In this document: in pieces, positions 1 through 5,451 of the stretch | Layout of the letters: the number at the start of each line of letters is the position of its first letter | How positions within the stretch are numbered: the first letter of the stretch is position 1 | Source of the DNA: an uncultured Lachnospiraceae bacterium | GTDB lineage: Bacteria > Bacillota > Clostridia > Lachnospirales > Lachnospiraceae | Assembly: GCA_937915975.1 (NCBI GenBank) | Contig: CALGGL010000193.1 | Coordinates: forward strand, 1-5,451 | Length of the DNA: 5,451 nt | Direction of reading: 5' to 3' | The notes under the pieces: model-generated | The model's database searches: none | What the model saw: only the letters and a program-made list of their open reading frames with translations | Told to the model about the DNA's origin: nothing | Translations under genes and position numbers: made by a program

Positions 1-97
1 GCACGTGTTACTTAACGCCATGCTAAGCACATTTTTATATACTGTCTTCAAATATCGGCAAACATAATGTGATAAGGTGCCTGTTTCATTTTCATAT

Positions 98-2398
98 CTA
101 TGCTCTTGTATCCTTTAGGCTTTCTACCATGCTGACCTTCTTTATCTTATTTCCGAGAAGCTTAAGGGATATAACGTAGCTTGTTATTGCGATTCCGAAG
201 TATATCATAACCGAGGATGGTTTAACGACATTTTTAACATAGCAGTTATATACCGAGGCGCTTTGTTTGAAGTTTAAGTCGTTAGCCCATATTCCGAGAA
301 ATAGGCCAATAATGATGCCAAGTGCCACGATACCGTGATATACATGCGTAATGATTGAGTTTATTTCATTGTCGTTATATCCGAGTACCTTAAGCATGGA
401 TATAGTCACTGTATTTTCCGAAAGCAATACATTTACCATAAGGAAAATGATCATTATCATAATTCCGGCACCAAGAAGAAGCACCACCCAGAGGATGTCC
501 TTCATGCTGTCAAGGATATTTTCATCCAATTGTTTTTTAATATCCTCCCTGTAAATCTCCTTTAATACAAGTCCGTCATCAAAGGATATGCTGTCCTTTG
601 ACATAACACCGTTGTATATCTTAACCGAGTCAAGCGGGATACCCATGGTAGTATCAAGTGAAAGCAGCTCACACAGTGTTTTGTTGTTGGTTATGATAAG
701 ATTTTGCGAGCCGTTTTCAAATACTCCGTCTATAGTTATGCTGTATTCTTCAAGTGAATTTATATCAAAAAGCTTTAATGTATCGCCTTTTCCCACACCA
801 TAGAGCATTGAGCCCATGCTTGAAATATAGTAGCGCTCATCCGATGGTGTAAGCTCGCTTCCTGATTTTTCCGTAAGATTAATGTATGAGGTATCATCTA
901 TTCCCATAACCGTTACGATATCGTTTTTATCCTCTGCAGCAAAAGAGGAAGCCAAAAATCCCACTGCATCAGCTTCAAAGGAAGAGTTATCCTCTGCTTC
1001 GACTATAACCTGATTAAGGAAGTATTCGTATTCAAAGCTTCCTATCTCGTCCACGCTTTTATCAACATAATATTCAAGTGAATCTGTACAGGCAAGCATA
1101 AACGCAAGCACAAGTCCTCCTATGGCCAGACCGATGATAAGTGTAAGAGTTCTTCCGTAATTACCGAGTACGGCACGAAGCTTATACTTTGACTTAAAGG
1201 ACATTTTACTTTTAGAAAATCTTAGATTCTTATGAACGTTTGCCTTACCGCTTCCCTTTATAAGCTCTATGGAATTGCCCTTTATGGTTATAAGTGCTGT
1301 AACAAATACCGCAAGCGTATAGCAAAGGGTCGGAAGCCCTATGGCAATAAGATTGCTGCTTAGCTTACCGTCAAATTTTATATTAAACGGTTCAAGCTTT
1401 CCCTCTATCATAAGGTCCATCATATATCCGGTTGTGGCATTGCCAAGAATTGTACCGAGTACACTTCCGACCAGTCCCGGAATTAATCCAAATATACTGT
1501 AATGTCTCGCAAGCTCAAACTTGGTCATACCTAAAGCATTGAGTATGCCTATCATTTTCTTTTCATTTTTAACCTTACGACCGAGAATAACCGCCATAAG
1601 AATTACTACAAATATTATAGATATCGGAAGTATCATACCGGTCATGGTTCCAAGCTCTTCAAGCTGGTCATTTGGGGTCTGTATTCGGTTATTTATATCC
1701 GCCGAGGTATAGGAAGATGTTTGATATTCCTCGTAAAGATTTTTCCTTACCTCCTGCTCGTTATCCTCGTTAAACACCACCGAGTAATAAGTCTCTCCAT
1801 TACTTGTTTCAGAGATTAGGCTATCATATGCATCACGACTTATTAAACCAACACCGAATTCGGAGGATATGCTAAATGTATCATTTACATTTTTAAGACA
1901 GAAAAGATAATCAAATCTTATGGCATAGCCGCATACCGTAAATGTTTTCCTAACACCATTTACAGTGATGTCTATTGTATCGCCGATTGAGATATCATTT
2001 GCCTTTGCAAATAATTCACTTATCAAAATATCCGTATCGGTGTCTATGTCACTACCCTTGCTTATGATATATTTATTTACCTTCTCACTCGGTCTGAATA
2101 CTCTTATGGTTTTTGAATCTCCTAAACCGGCATCCGTAAAATACTGCTTTTCAATTTCAATATTCCACTTTTCCTCATACTTTTTTATGTCCTCATCAGA
2201 CATATCATTATAGAGTGTAAACTGCCCGTCCTCACGGTTTGCCTCTATGACCTTTTCGTCAAGATATGCCTTTTCCTTTGTGTAGGCAGCGGAAATCGCT
2301 ACATACATATAAACAACCAAAAGTGTAAGCAGGGTAATGCTTATGTAAAAGGAAAGATTGCTTTTTATATTTCTTAGATATCTTTTATTTAGTGTCAT
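98..2398 (-). CDS. FtsX-like ABC transporter permease, two-domain type (766 aa)
   Basis: This is the membrane subunit of an ABC exporter of the MacB/LolE/FtsX superfamily, probably working with the ATPase encoded just upstream. Hydrophobic segments lie at about residues 15-37, 254-273, 301-321, 349-372, 417-437, 634-658, 688-706 and 728-748. This gives a 1+3+1+3 layout: two repeats, each with one helix, a large extracellular domain (about 38-253 and 438-633) and a three-helix FtsX core. Both cores carry the cytoplasmic coupling-type motif after their first helix: ILNALGMTKFEL at 285-296 and MLKVLGYNDNEI at 668-679. The length suits full two-repeat permeases, so the gene looks complete. The ATG at 2398 has AGGGAG seven bases upstream and follows the ATPase stop by 15 bases. 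The substrate is unknown. Members of this superfamily handle lipoproteins, peptides or cell-wall hydrolase control. No two-component sensor sits beside it in the window, which argues weakly against a BceAB-type peptide-resistance system. Confidence 0.93.
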   Translation of the reverse strand: MTLNKRYLRNIKSNLSFYISITLLTLLVVYMYVAISAAYTKEKAYLDEKVIEANREDGQFTLYNDMSDEDIKKYEEKWNIEIEKQYFTDAGLGDSKTIRVFRPSEKVNKYIISKGSDIDTDTDILISELFAKANDISIGDTIDITVNGVRKTFTVCGYAIRFDYLFCLKNVNDTFSISSEFGVGLISRDAYDSLISETSNGETYYSVVFNEDNEQEVRKNLYEEYQTSSYTSADINNRIQTPNDQLEELGTMTGMILPISIIFVVILMAVILGRKVKNEKKMIGILNALGMTKFELARHYSIFGLIPGLVGSVLGTILGNATTGYMMDLMIEGKLEPFNIKFDGKLSSNLIAIGLPTLCYTLAVFVTALITIKGNSIELIKGSGKANVHKNLRFSKSKMSFKSKYKLRAVLGNYGRTLTLIIGLAIGGLVLAFMLACTDSLEYYVDKSVDEIGSFEYEYFLNQVIVEAEDNSSFEADAVGFLASSFAAEDKNDIVTVMGIDDTSYINLTEKSGSELTPSDERYYISSMGSMLYGVGKGDTLKLFDINSLEEYSITIDGVFENGSQNLIITNNKTLCELLSLDTTMGIPLDSVKIYNGVMSKDSISFDDGLVLKEIYREDIKKQLDENILDSMKDILWVVLLLGAGIMIMIIFLMVNVLLSENTVTISMLKVLGYNDNEINSIITHVYHGIVALGIIIGLFLGIWANDLNFKQSASVYNCYVKNVVKPSSVMIYFGIAITSYVISLKLLGNKIKKVSMVESLKDTRA

Positions 2399-2405
2399 CT
2401 TCTTA

Positions 2406-2411
2406 CTCCCT
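2406..2411 (-). promoter_or_regulatory. Ribosome binding site of the permease gene
   Basis: AGGGAG lies seven bases before the ATG at 2398, inside the 15-base gap after the ATPase stop codon. It supports this start and suggests the two genes are translated from one message. Confidence 0.8.
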
Positions 2412-2413
2412 GC

Positions 2414-3112
2414 TTAAATTACCAGATCGGCAACCGGTTTCTTTGCTTCATTTTTAATATTCTTAACTATCTTTCCGTCGTGAATTCTGATTACGCGGTC
2501 TGCCATCTCGGCAATTCCCTCGTTATGAGTGATGATAATTACCGTTGTTTTGTAAAGGTTGTTTACCTTTTCAAGCATCTTAAGTACATCTCTCGAGGAC
2601 TTTGAATCAAGTGCACCTGTCGGCTCATCACACAGAAGAATTGCAGGATTTTTAACAAGCGCTCTTGCAATAGCGGTTCTTTGCTGCTGTCCTCCGGAAA
2701 GTTCTGCCGGAAAATGATTTTGGTACTTTTTAAGAGAAAGTGCATCAAGCAGCTCGTCGATATCAAGCGGCTCCTTTGAAATGTCTGCCACCGTCTGGAT
2801 ATTTTCCTTAACCGTAAGGTCTTGAATTAGATTGTAGGACTGGAAGATAAATCCTATATCGCTTCTTCTGTAAGCGGTAAGCTCCTTTTTGCTCATACCC
2901 GAAATCTCTTTACCGTTAACGGATATGCTTCCCGATGTGAGGCTGTCTATGCCTCCCAGCATATTTAGAAGTGTCGACTTACCTGAACCTGACGGCCCCA
3001 AAATCACACATATTTCATGCTCTGCTATGGATAAATCCACTCCGTCCATAGCAAATATTTCATTTTCACCCTGTCCGTATTTCTTAACGGCGTTTTTTAT
3101 TTCTATGTACAT
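2414..3112 (-). CDS. ABC transporter ATP-binding protein, MacB/LolD type (232 aa)
   Basis: This cytoplasmic ATPase should dimerise and drive the adjacent FtsX-type permease by ATP hydrolysis. All nucleotide-binding motifs are intact: Walker [10 protein letters not shown] at 39-47, Q-loop glutamine 91 in FIFQSYNL, signature LSGGQQQR at 138-145, Walker [10 protein letters not shown] at 158-166 with catalytic Glu163, D-loop ALDS at 167-170, and switch His196 in ITHN. The wording of these motifs ([26 protein letters not shown]) is typical of the MacB/LolD/YknY group rather than importers. The length, about 230 residues, is normal for that group. The ATG at 3112 has AAAGGA eight bases upstream. 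The gene is first in the operon, behind a strong promoter at 3175-3203. Confidence in the class is high; the transported substrate is not known. Confidence 0.96.
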   Translation of the reverse strand: MYIEIKNAVKKYGQGENEIFAMDGVDLSIAEHEICVILGPSGSGKSTLLNMLGGIDSLTSGSISVNGKEISGMSKKELTAYRRSDIGFIFQSYNLIQDLTVKENIQTVADISKEPLDIDELLDALSLKKYQNHFPAELSGGQQQRTAIARALVKNPAILLCDEPTGALDSKSSRDVLKMLEKVNNLYKTTVIIITHNEGIAEMADRVIRIHDGKIVKNIKNEAKKPVADLVI

Positions 3113-3120
3113 AATTTAGT

Positions 3121-3126
3121 TCCTTT
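3121..3126 (-). promoter_or_regulatory. Ribosome binding site of the ATPase gene
   Basis: AAAGGA sits eight bases before the ATG at 3112 and supports that start. The leader from the predicted transcription start is only about 55 bases and shows no riboswitch-like fold. Confidence 0.75.
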
Positions 3127-3153
3127 CGATTTATAATTAGGTTTGATTTTAGT

Positions 3154-3170
3154 TTGTTTAGCCTAACCAA
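3154..3170. promoter_or_regulatory. Imperfect 17-bp dyad at the transcription start, possible operator
   Basis: The plus-strand sequence TTGTTTAGCCTAACCAA is an inverted repeat with 8-base arms around one central base, and 7 of the 8 pairs match. It begins four bases downstream of the predicted -10 box, so it covers the expected transcription start of the ABC operon. A repressor bound here would block the promoter. The symmetry and position are visible in the sequence. The operator role is inference, and no regulator gene is present in the window. Confidence 0.4.
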
Positions 3171-3174
3171 GTAC

Positions 3175-3203
3175 AATATATACTACGATTATTCTGATGT
3201 CAA
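3175..3203 (-). promoter_or_regulatory. Sigma-A type promoter of the ABC operon
   Basis: Reading the minus strand, a perfect -35 box TTGACA (3203-3198) is followed by a 17-base spacer and a -10 box TATATT (3180-3175, one mismatch to TATAAT). Transcription should start near 3168, giving a leader of about 55 bases before the ATPase ATG. The -35 box begins only three bases past the stem of the preceding terminator, so the operon is insulated from the lipoprotein gene and has its own start. Confidence 0.75.
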
Positions 3204-3238
3204 TAAAAAATGCTCCCGACGTTAGTCGAGAGCATTTT
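3204..3238 (-). terminator. Rho-independent terminator after the lipoprotein gene
   Basis: Bases 3207-3215 pair perfectly with 3230-3238 (AAAATGCTC with GAGCATTTT). After one C/A mismatch, 3217-3220 pair with 3225-3228 (CGAC with GTCG), closing a GTTA loop. On the minus strand the stem is followed by a T-rich run ending in TTTTTTATT. It lies about 48 bases past the lipoprotein stop. The opposite strand also has TTTTATT after the stem, so it may work in both directions. Confidence 0.88.
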
Positions 3239-3285
3239 ATTAAAAGTAAACAAATAAGACAAAAACATGCCAATCAACTGCATCC

Positions 3286-4446
3286 TTACTGCAGTCCCTT
3301 ATTTAATGTTACTTTTCCATCGATAAAATCAGTAAGGTACTTTTCAAATTCGACATCTAATGCCGGATAACCATCAGCGTCATAATAAAATGTTCCGCTT
3401 GCCACCTGATTATTTCCGGTATCTCCGACCTCACTGAAAAGTCTAAGCTGAAGATCTTCAAACTGGTCATCCGTCTCAAAATCGCCTCCGAAAAGCCAGT
3501 TTCCTTCATCATCATAAAGTGTCCAGCTGTCACCGTTATTTAAAGAAAGAACTGCGCCGTTTGGAAATAACCAATCACCGATAATATCATCCATCATTTT
3601 GTCTTCATCCGATAACTCTATACCTTCTCCGATCAGATTCCAGTCAAGCAGCCCACATTTATAGTTATCCATAAGACCCCAAAAGTCTTCATCTGAAAGG
3701 TCAAGTCTCTCGGATGCGGATGCATCAACCATACCCGAGGTATTGTGATAAAAGCCTATGCTTCCGTCACCGACCTCATCACTATAATAAAAGTCAACCC
3801 ATTCAAGTTCTGTTCCATCTGCATTTAAGCAACACTGTCCAAACATACTGCTCATAGCACTTGAAGAACCGTTATAAAAAAAGTTTCCGTTTCCCATCCA
3901 TCTGTAGCTGCTTCTTGCCCAGCCTTCAAGGAAGCATACTATTTCGCCATCCTTATAGGTATATCCGTTGTAGATATAACTTTCATCCGTAATATCATCA
4001 TAATAGCCGACCATATCTTCGCCAATTAAAAGCTCAGGTACGCCATCACCGTTTATATCCTCGATAACGTATCCGATATTATTCAGTAAATCTGTTTTTG
4101 TACGATACATAACACTTTCCATAATACCGGAAGAAGGGTAAACATAATCCTTCTCATAATCATATCCGTTTATAATTAAATCAAGAACCTCATCTTTAAC
4201 CGGAGCATAAACGACCTCATAATCCAATTCACTTTTTTCCTCGGCTGTATTACTTTTCTCTGCCGTATTTTCCACTGTGTTTTCTGTTGTATCTTCTGTA
4301 CTTTCAGCGGATGTATTGTCTTCACTTCCATTGAATGCTATTTTTTTATTGTCGTTTTTATTGCTTCCGCATCCGTATAGCGAGAGCGCTAAAATAAACG
4401 TTGTTATCAAAACTGCTGTCTTTTTTCTTATTTTTCTTCTTCTCAT
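3286..4446 (-). CDS. Secreted lipoprotein of unknown function (386 aa)
   Basis: The N-terminus has six Arg/Lys residues within the first nine, then a hydrophobic stretch (about 10-24) and a lipobox-like LYGC with Cys26. This predicts export, lipid attachment and anchoring on the outer face of the membrane; tyrosine at the -2 position is unusual. Residues 27-75 are a low-complexity Ser/Thr/Asn/Glu-rich linker with repeated TEN/TAE-like units. The globular part starts at about 76. At 129-138, DINGDGVPEL within this stretch matches the Asp-Asn-Asp-Gly loop of EF-hand, dockerin and FG-GAP-like calcium sites. Residues from about 285 to the end (GDWLFPNGAVLSL, then GTFYYDADGYPALDV) look like a small beta-rich domain, possibly lipocalin-like. 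The middle is rich in Tyr, Gly, Trp and Asn, with Cys171, 205, 206 and 264. I do not recognise the family. The ATG at 4446 has GAGAGGA nine bases upstream, and the gene ends before a strong terminator. The flanking ABC operon has its own promoter, so a shared function is not shown. Confidence 0.88.
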   Translation of the reverse strand: MRRRKIRKKTAVLITTFILALSLYGCGSNKNDNKKIAFNGSEDNTSAESTEDTTENTVENTAEKSNTAEEKSELDYEVVYAPVKDEVLDLIINGYDYEKDYVYPSSGIMESVMYRTKTDLLNNIGYVIEDINGDGVPELLIGEDMVGYYDDITDESYIYNGYTYKDGEIVCFLEGWARSSYRWMGNGNFFYNGSSSAMSSMFGQCCLNADGTELEWVDFYYSDEVGDGSIGFYHNTSGMVDASASERLDLSDEDFWGLMDNYKCGLLDWNLIGEGIELSDEDKMMDDIIGDWLFPNGAVLSLNNGDSWTLYDDEGNWLFGGDFETDDQFEDLQLRLFSEVGDTGNNQVASGTFYYDADGYPALDVEFEKYLTDFIDGKVTLNKGLQ

Positions 4447-4455
4447 TTTTCATTA

Positions 4456-4462
4456 TCCTCTC
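4456..4462 (-). promoter_or_regulatory. Ribosome binding site of the lipoprotein gene
   Basis: GAGAGGA lies nine bases before the ATG at 4446 and fixes that start. A nearer-upstream ATG in the same stretch is out of frame. I found no convincing -35/-10 pair in the 70 bases between this gene and the end of the panB reading frame. Confidence 0.75.
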
Positions 4463-4516
4463 ATATAACATATTATCCGGAAATCACAAAATGATATTTC
4501 ACAAATTTAATATATA

Positions 4517-4618
4517 TTATTCCCCTCTGATAATTATCTTTGTTTTACTCACATCCACCTTATCCTTTTCCATAATCAGTTCTCCGATGGAATCAGCGGT
4601 TATGCTGCCGCTTATCGG
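4517..4618 (-). other. Non-PanB-like 33-codon tail, probable end of a different gene
   Basis: These codons extend the panB reading frame from Pro255 to the TAA. They include ADSIGELIMEKDKVDVSKT and end in KIIIRGE, a charged, plausible protein end. Codon use (three ATA, one AGA, AGT, ACA) matches the AT-rich genes to the left and not the GC-rich panB body. A typical PanB ends shortly after the helix that corresponds to residues 243-254 here. I infer that this was the C-terminus of a separate gene of the AT-rich genome, on the same strand; its identity is not recognisable. Confidence 0.5.
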
Positions 4619-5380
4619 ATTTTTCACGCTGTCGATGTATTTCTTGAATCCTTCTACGCCAAGGTCGAACATGTTCACGAACTTGGTGGCGAAGGGTGGA
4701 ATCTTTTTCTGGTGCATGCCCAGGGCGTCGTGCATCACCAGCACCTGGCCGTCGGTATAGCGCCCGCCGCCGATGCCGATAGTCACGGCCTTCACCTCCC
4801 GGGTGATCCTTGTGCCCAGTTCTTCGGGAATGTGCTCCAGCACCAGCTCGAAACAGCCCAGGTTGTCGACAAAGCGGGCCGCCTGTTCGATGGCCCGGGC
4901 CTCTTCTTCCGTCTTTCCCTTCTGCTTGAAGTTTTCCGCCGTCTGGGGGAGCAGTCCCAGGTGAGCGCACACGGGAATGTCGTGACCGCAGAGGAATTCC
5001 AGCACACCCTGGGGAGTTCCTTCCAGCTTGACGCTGGCAGCACCCAGGTCCAGAAACCTGCGGGCATTGTCGTAGGCTGTCTGTGGATCCTTGTCGCTCA
5101 TGTAGGGCATGTCGGCTACCACGTGGGTGTTGGGGGCGCCCCGGCACACCGCTCCCACGAAGATGAGCATCTCGGTCATGCCCACGTCGCGGGTGGTCTT
5201 GTAGCCCAGCATGGTGTTGGCGAGGCTGTCGCCTACCAGAATCTGGTCGATGCCTGCGGCCTCCGCCATCTGGGCGAAGGCGTAGTCGTAGGCGGTGACC
5301 ATGGAAATTTTTTCACCCTTGGCTTTCTTTTCGGTTATGTCTTTGGGGTTGAGCATAGTTTTCGAATCTCCTGTAGCCAT
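4517..5380 (-). CDS. panB: Ketopantoate hydroxymethyltransferase with atypical C-terminus
   Basis: PanB transfers a hydroxymethyl group from 5,10-methylene-tetrahydrofolate to 3-methyl-2-oxobutanoate, giving 2-dehydropantoate, the first committed step to pantothenate and CoA in the cytoplasm. By comparison with the E. coli enzyme, the key residues are present: metal-site Asp51 (VGDSL), Asp90 (VADMPY) and Glu120 (VKLEG), Lys118, and general-base Glu182 (LVLEHIP). The landmarks VTAYDY, CRGAPN, HLGLLPQ and DGQVLVMHD also match. The protein is 287 residues, against about 264 in E. coli. Two starts are possible: ATG 5380, with a poorly spaced AAGGAA (14 bases), or ATG 5356 (residue 9), with AGGAG 11 bases upstream and an N-terminus closer to known PanB. 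The second would give 279 residues. The body is GC-rich, while residues 255-287 (4517-4618) are AT-rich with ATA and AGA codons and resemble no PanB tail I know. The reading frame is therefore probably a fusion of a foreign panB with the end of another gene, or an assembly chimera. Confidence 0.9.
   Translation of the reverse strand: MATGDSKTMLNPKDITEKKAKGEKISMVTAYDYAFAQMAEAAGIDQILVGDSLANTMLGYKTTRDVGMTEMLIFVGAVCRGAPNTHVVADMPYMSDKDPQTAYDNARRFLDLGAASVKLEGTPQGVLEFLCGHDIPVCAHLGLLPQTAENFKQKGKTEEEARAIEQAARFVDNLGCFELVLEHIPEELGTRITREVKAVTIGIGGGRYTDGQVLVMHDALGMHQKKIPPFATKFVNMFDLGVEGFKKYIDSVKNPISGSITADSIGELIMEKDKVDVSKTKIIIRGE
4616..4680. other. Base-composition and homology breakpoint inside panB
   Basis: Hand counts per 60-base line give about 27% GC at 4501-4560, 45% at 4561-4620, 43% at 4621-4680, 57% at 4681-4740 and 70% at 4741-4800. 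High GC then continues to the window end. Protein similarity to PanB stops near residue 254 (4619-4621), at the AT-rich edge of this transition. No insertion sequence, tRNA, integrase or clear direct repeat marks the site. This may be a recombination junction or a false join of two genomes. Confidence 0.6.
5368..5372 (-). promoter_or_regulatory. Candidate ribosome binding site for the internal panB start
   Basis: AGGAG lies 11 bases before the in-frame ATG at 5356 (Met9). It is a better match than the AAGGAA 14 bases before the ATG at 5380. It favours the shorter PanB, which also matches the usual distance from the start to the TAYDY motif. Confidence 0.5.
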
Positions 5381-5399
5381 TGGAGGGAATGTATTTCCT

Positions 5400-5451
5400 T
5401 CAAGAAGCCGCCCGCTTGGTGTCGTCGGCGTACTGGTCGGGATGCGCCTCG
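5400..5451 (-). CDS. C-terminal end of an unidentified gene, cut by the window edge
   Basis: Reading from 5450, sixteen codons end in TGA at 5402-5400, giving a C-terminus that ends DDTKRAAS. All three minus frames are open here, but this one has G or C in the third position of 13 of 16 codons, as expected for a gene in this GC-rich block. The stop lies 19 bases before the upstream panB ATG, so the two are probably one operon. In other genomes panB often adjoins panC, panD or related cofactor genes. The fragment is too short to tell whether that holds here. Confidence 0.45.
   Translation of the reverse strand, partial: EAHPDQYADDTKRAAS

Noticed and set aside
1..30. Partial inverted repeat (GTGCTTA with TAAGTAACAC) that could be a terminator of the ABC operon.
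   Set aside because: The stem needs a bulge, is AT-poor in its tail and has no T-run within the window.
48..95. A 15-codon reading frame on the minus strand directly after the permease stop, beginning MKMKQAPYHI.
   Set aside because: It is too short, has no good ribosome binding site of its own, and such a frame is expected by chance in AT-rich DNA.
1965..2213. An 82-codon plus-strand reading frame within the permease gene.
   Set aside because: It is a complement shadow of the permease, with no ribosome binding site or recognisable domain.
4463..4516. A possible promoter for the lipoprotein gene, from TTGTGA repeats and GATAAT/TAATAT strings.
   Set aside because: No pair of boxes has acceptable spacing (spacers of 8, 21 or 23 bases), or else the -10 would fall on the ribosome binding site. 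The promoter may lie further upstream.
4529..4538. A perfect 10-base palindrome GATAATTATC near the panB stop.
   Set aside because: It is short, AT-rich and inside coding sequence, so chance is the simplest explanation.
4401..4760. A 119-codon plus-strand reading frame across the lipoprotein start and the panB end.
   Set aside because: It is antisense to two genes with clear starts and motifs. Its Phe-rich sequence is the complement of Lys/Glu-rich and AT-rich coding DNA.
4593..5147. A 184-codon minus-strand reading frame in another phase inside panB.
   Set aside because: It is an Arg/Pro/Gly-rich product typical of an off-frame reading of a GC-rich gene, and it overlaps the conserved PanB active site.

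Overview
The window holds four complete genes and one gene fragment, all on the minus strand, so the biological order runs from the right end to the left. Most of it (about 1-4620) is AT-rich: hand-counted 60-base lines give about 27-47% GC. It carries clean Shine-Dalgarno sites, a Gram-positive style lipoprotein and a two-gene MacB/FtsX-type ABC exporter without a periplasmic adaptor. This suggests a low-GC Firmicute, most like a gut or rumen Lachnospiraceae-type Clostridia. That placement is inferred from style and composition, not from a marker gene.

Right end (about 4680-5451): a GC-rich block (hand-counted lines 57-70% GC) with the last 16 codons of an unidentified gene, followed 19 bases later by panB (ketopantoate hydroxymethyltransferase, pantothenate/CoA synthesis). 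The PanB catalytic core is intact. Its last 33 codons, however, are AT-rich, use ATA and AGA codons, and do not look like a PanB C-terminus. Base composition, codon use and homology all change between about 4616 and 4680. This is the most notable feature of the window. It is either a recombination or transfer junction that made an in-frame fusion, or a chimeric join of two genomes in an assembly.

Middle (3204-4446): a secreted lipoprotein of unknown function with a Thr/Glu/Asn-rich linker, one Asp-rich calcium-loop-like motif and a probable beta-rich C-terminal domain. It ends in a strong rho-independent terminator.

Left (98-3203): an ABC-exporter operon. A near-consensus sigma-A promoter (TTGACA, 17 bases, TATATT) starts directly beside the lipoprotein terminator. 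An imperfect dyad covers the expected transcription start and could be an operator. The ATPase and the 766-residue permease follow, 15 bases apart. The two products should form one membrane complex powered by ATP; the substrate cannot be read from the sequence. Bases 1-97, downstream of the permease, hold nothing I can support. I see no CRISPR array, tRNA, rRNA, insertion sequence or known defence system here.
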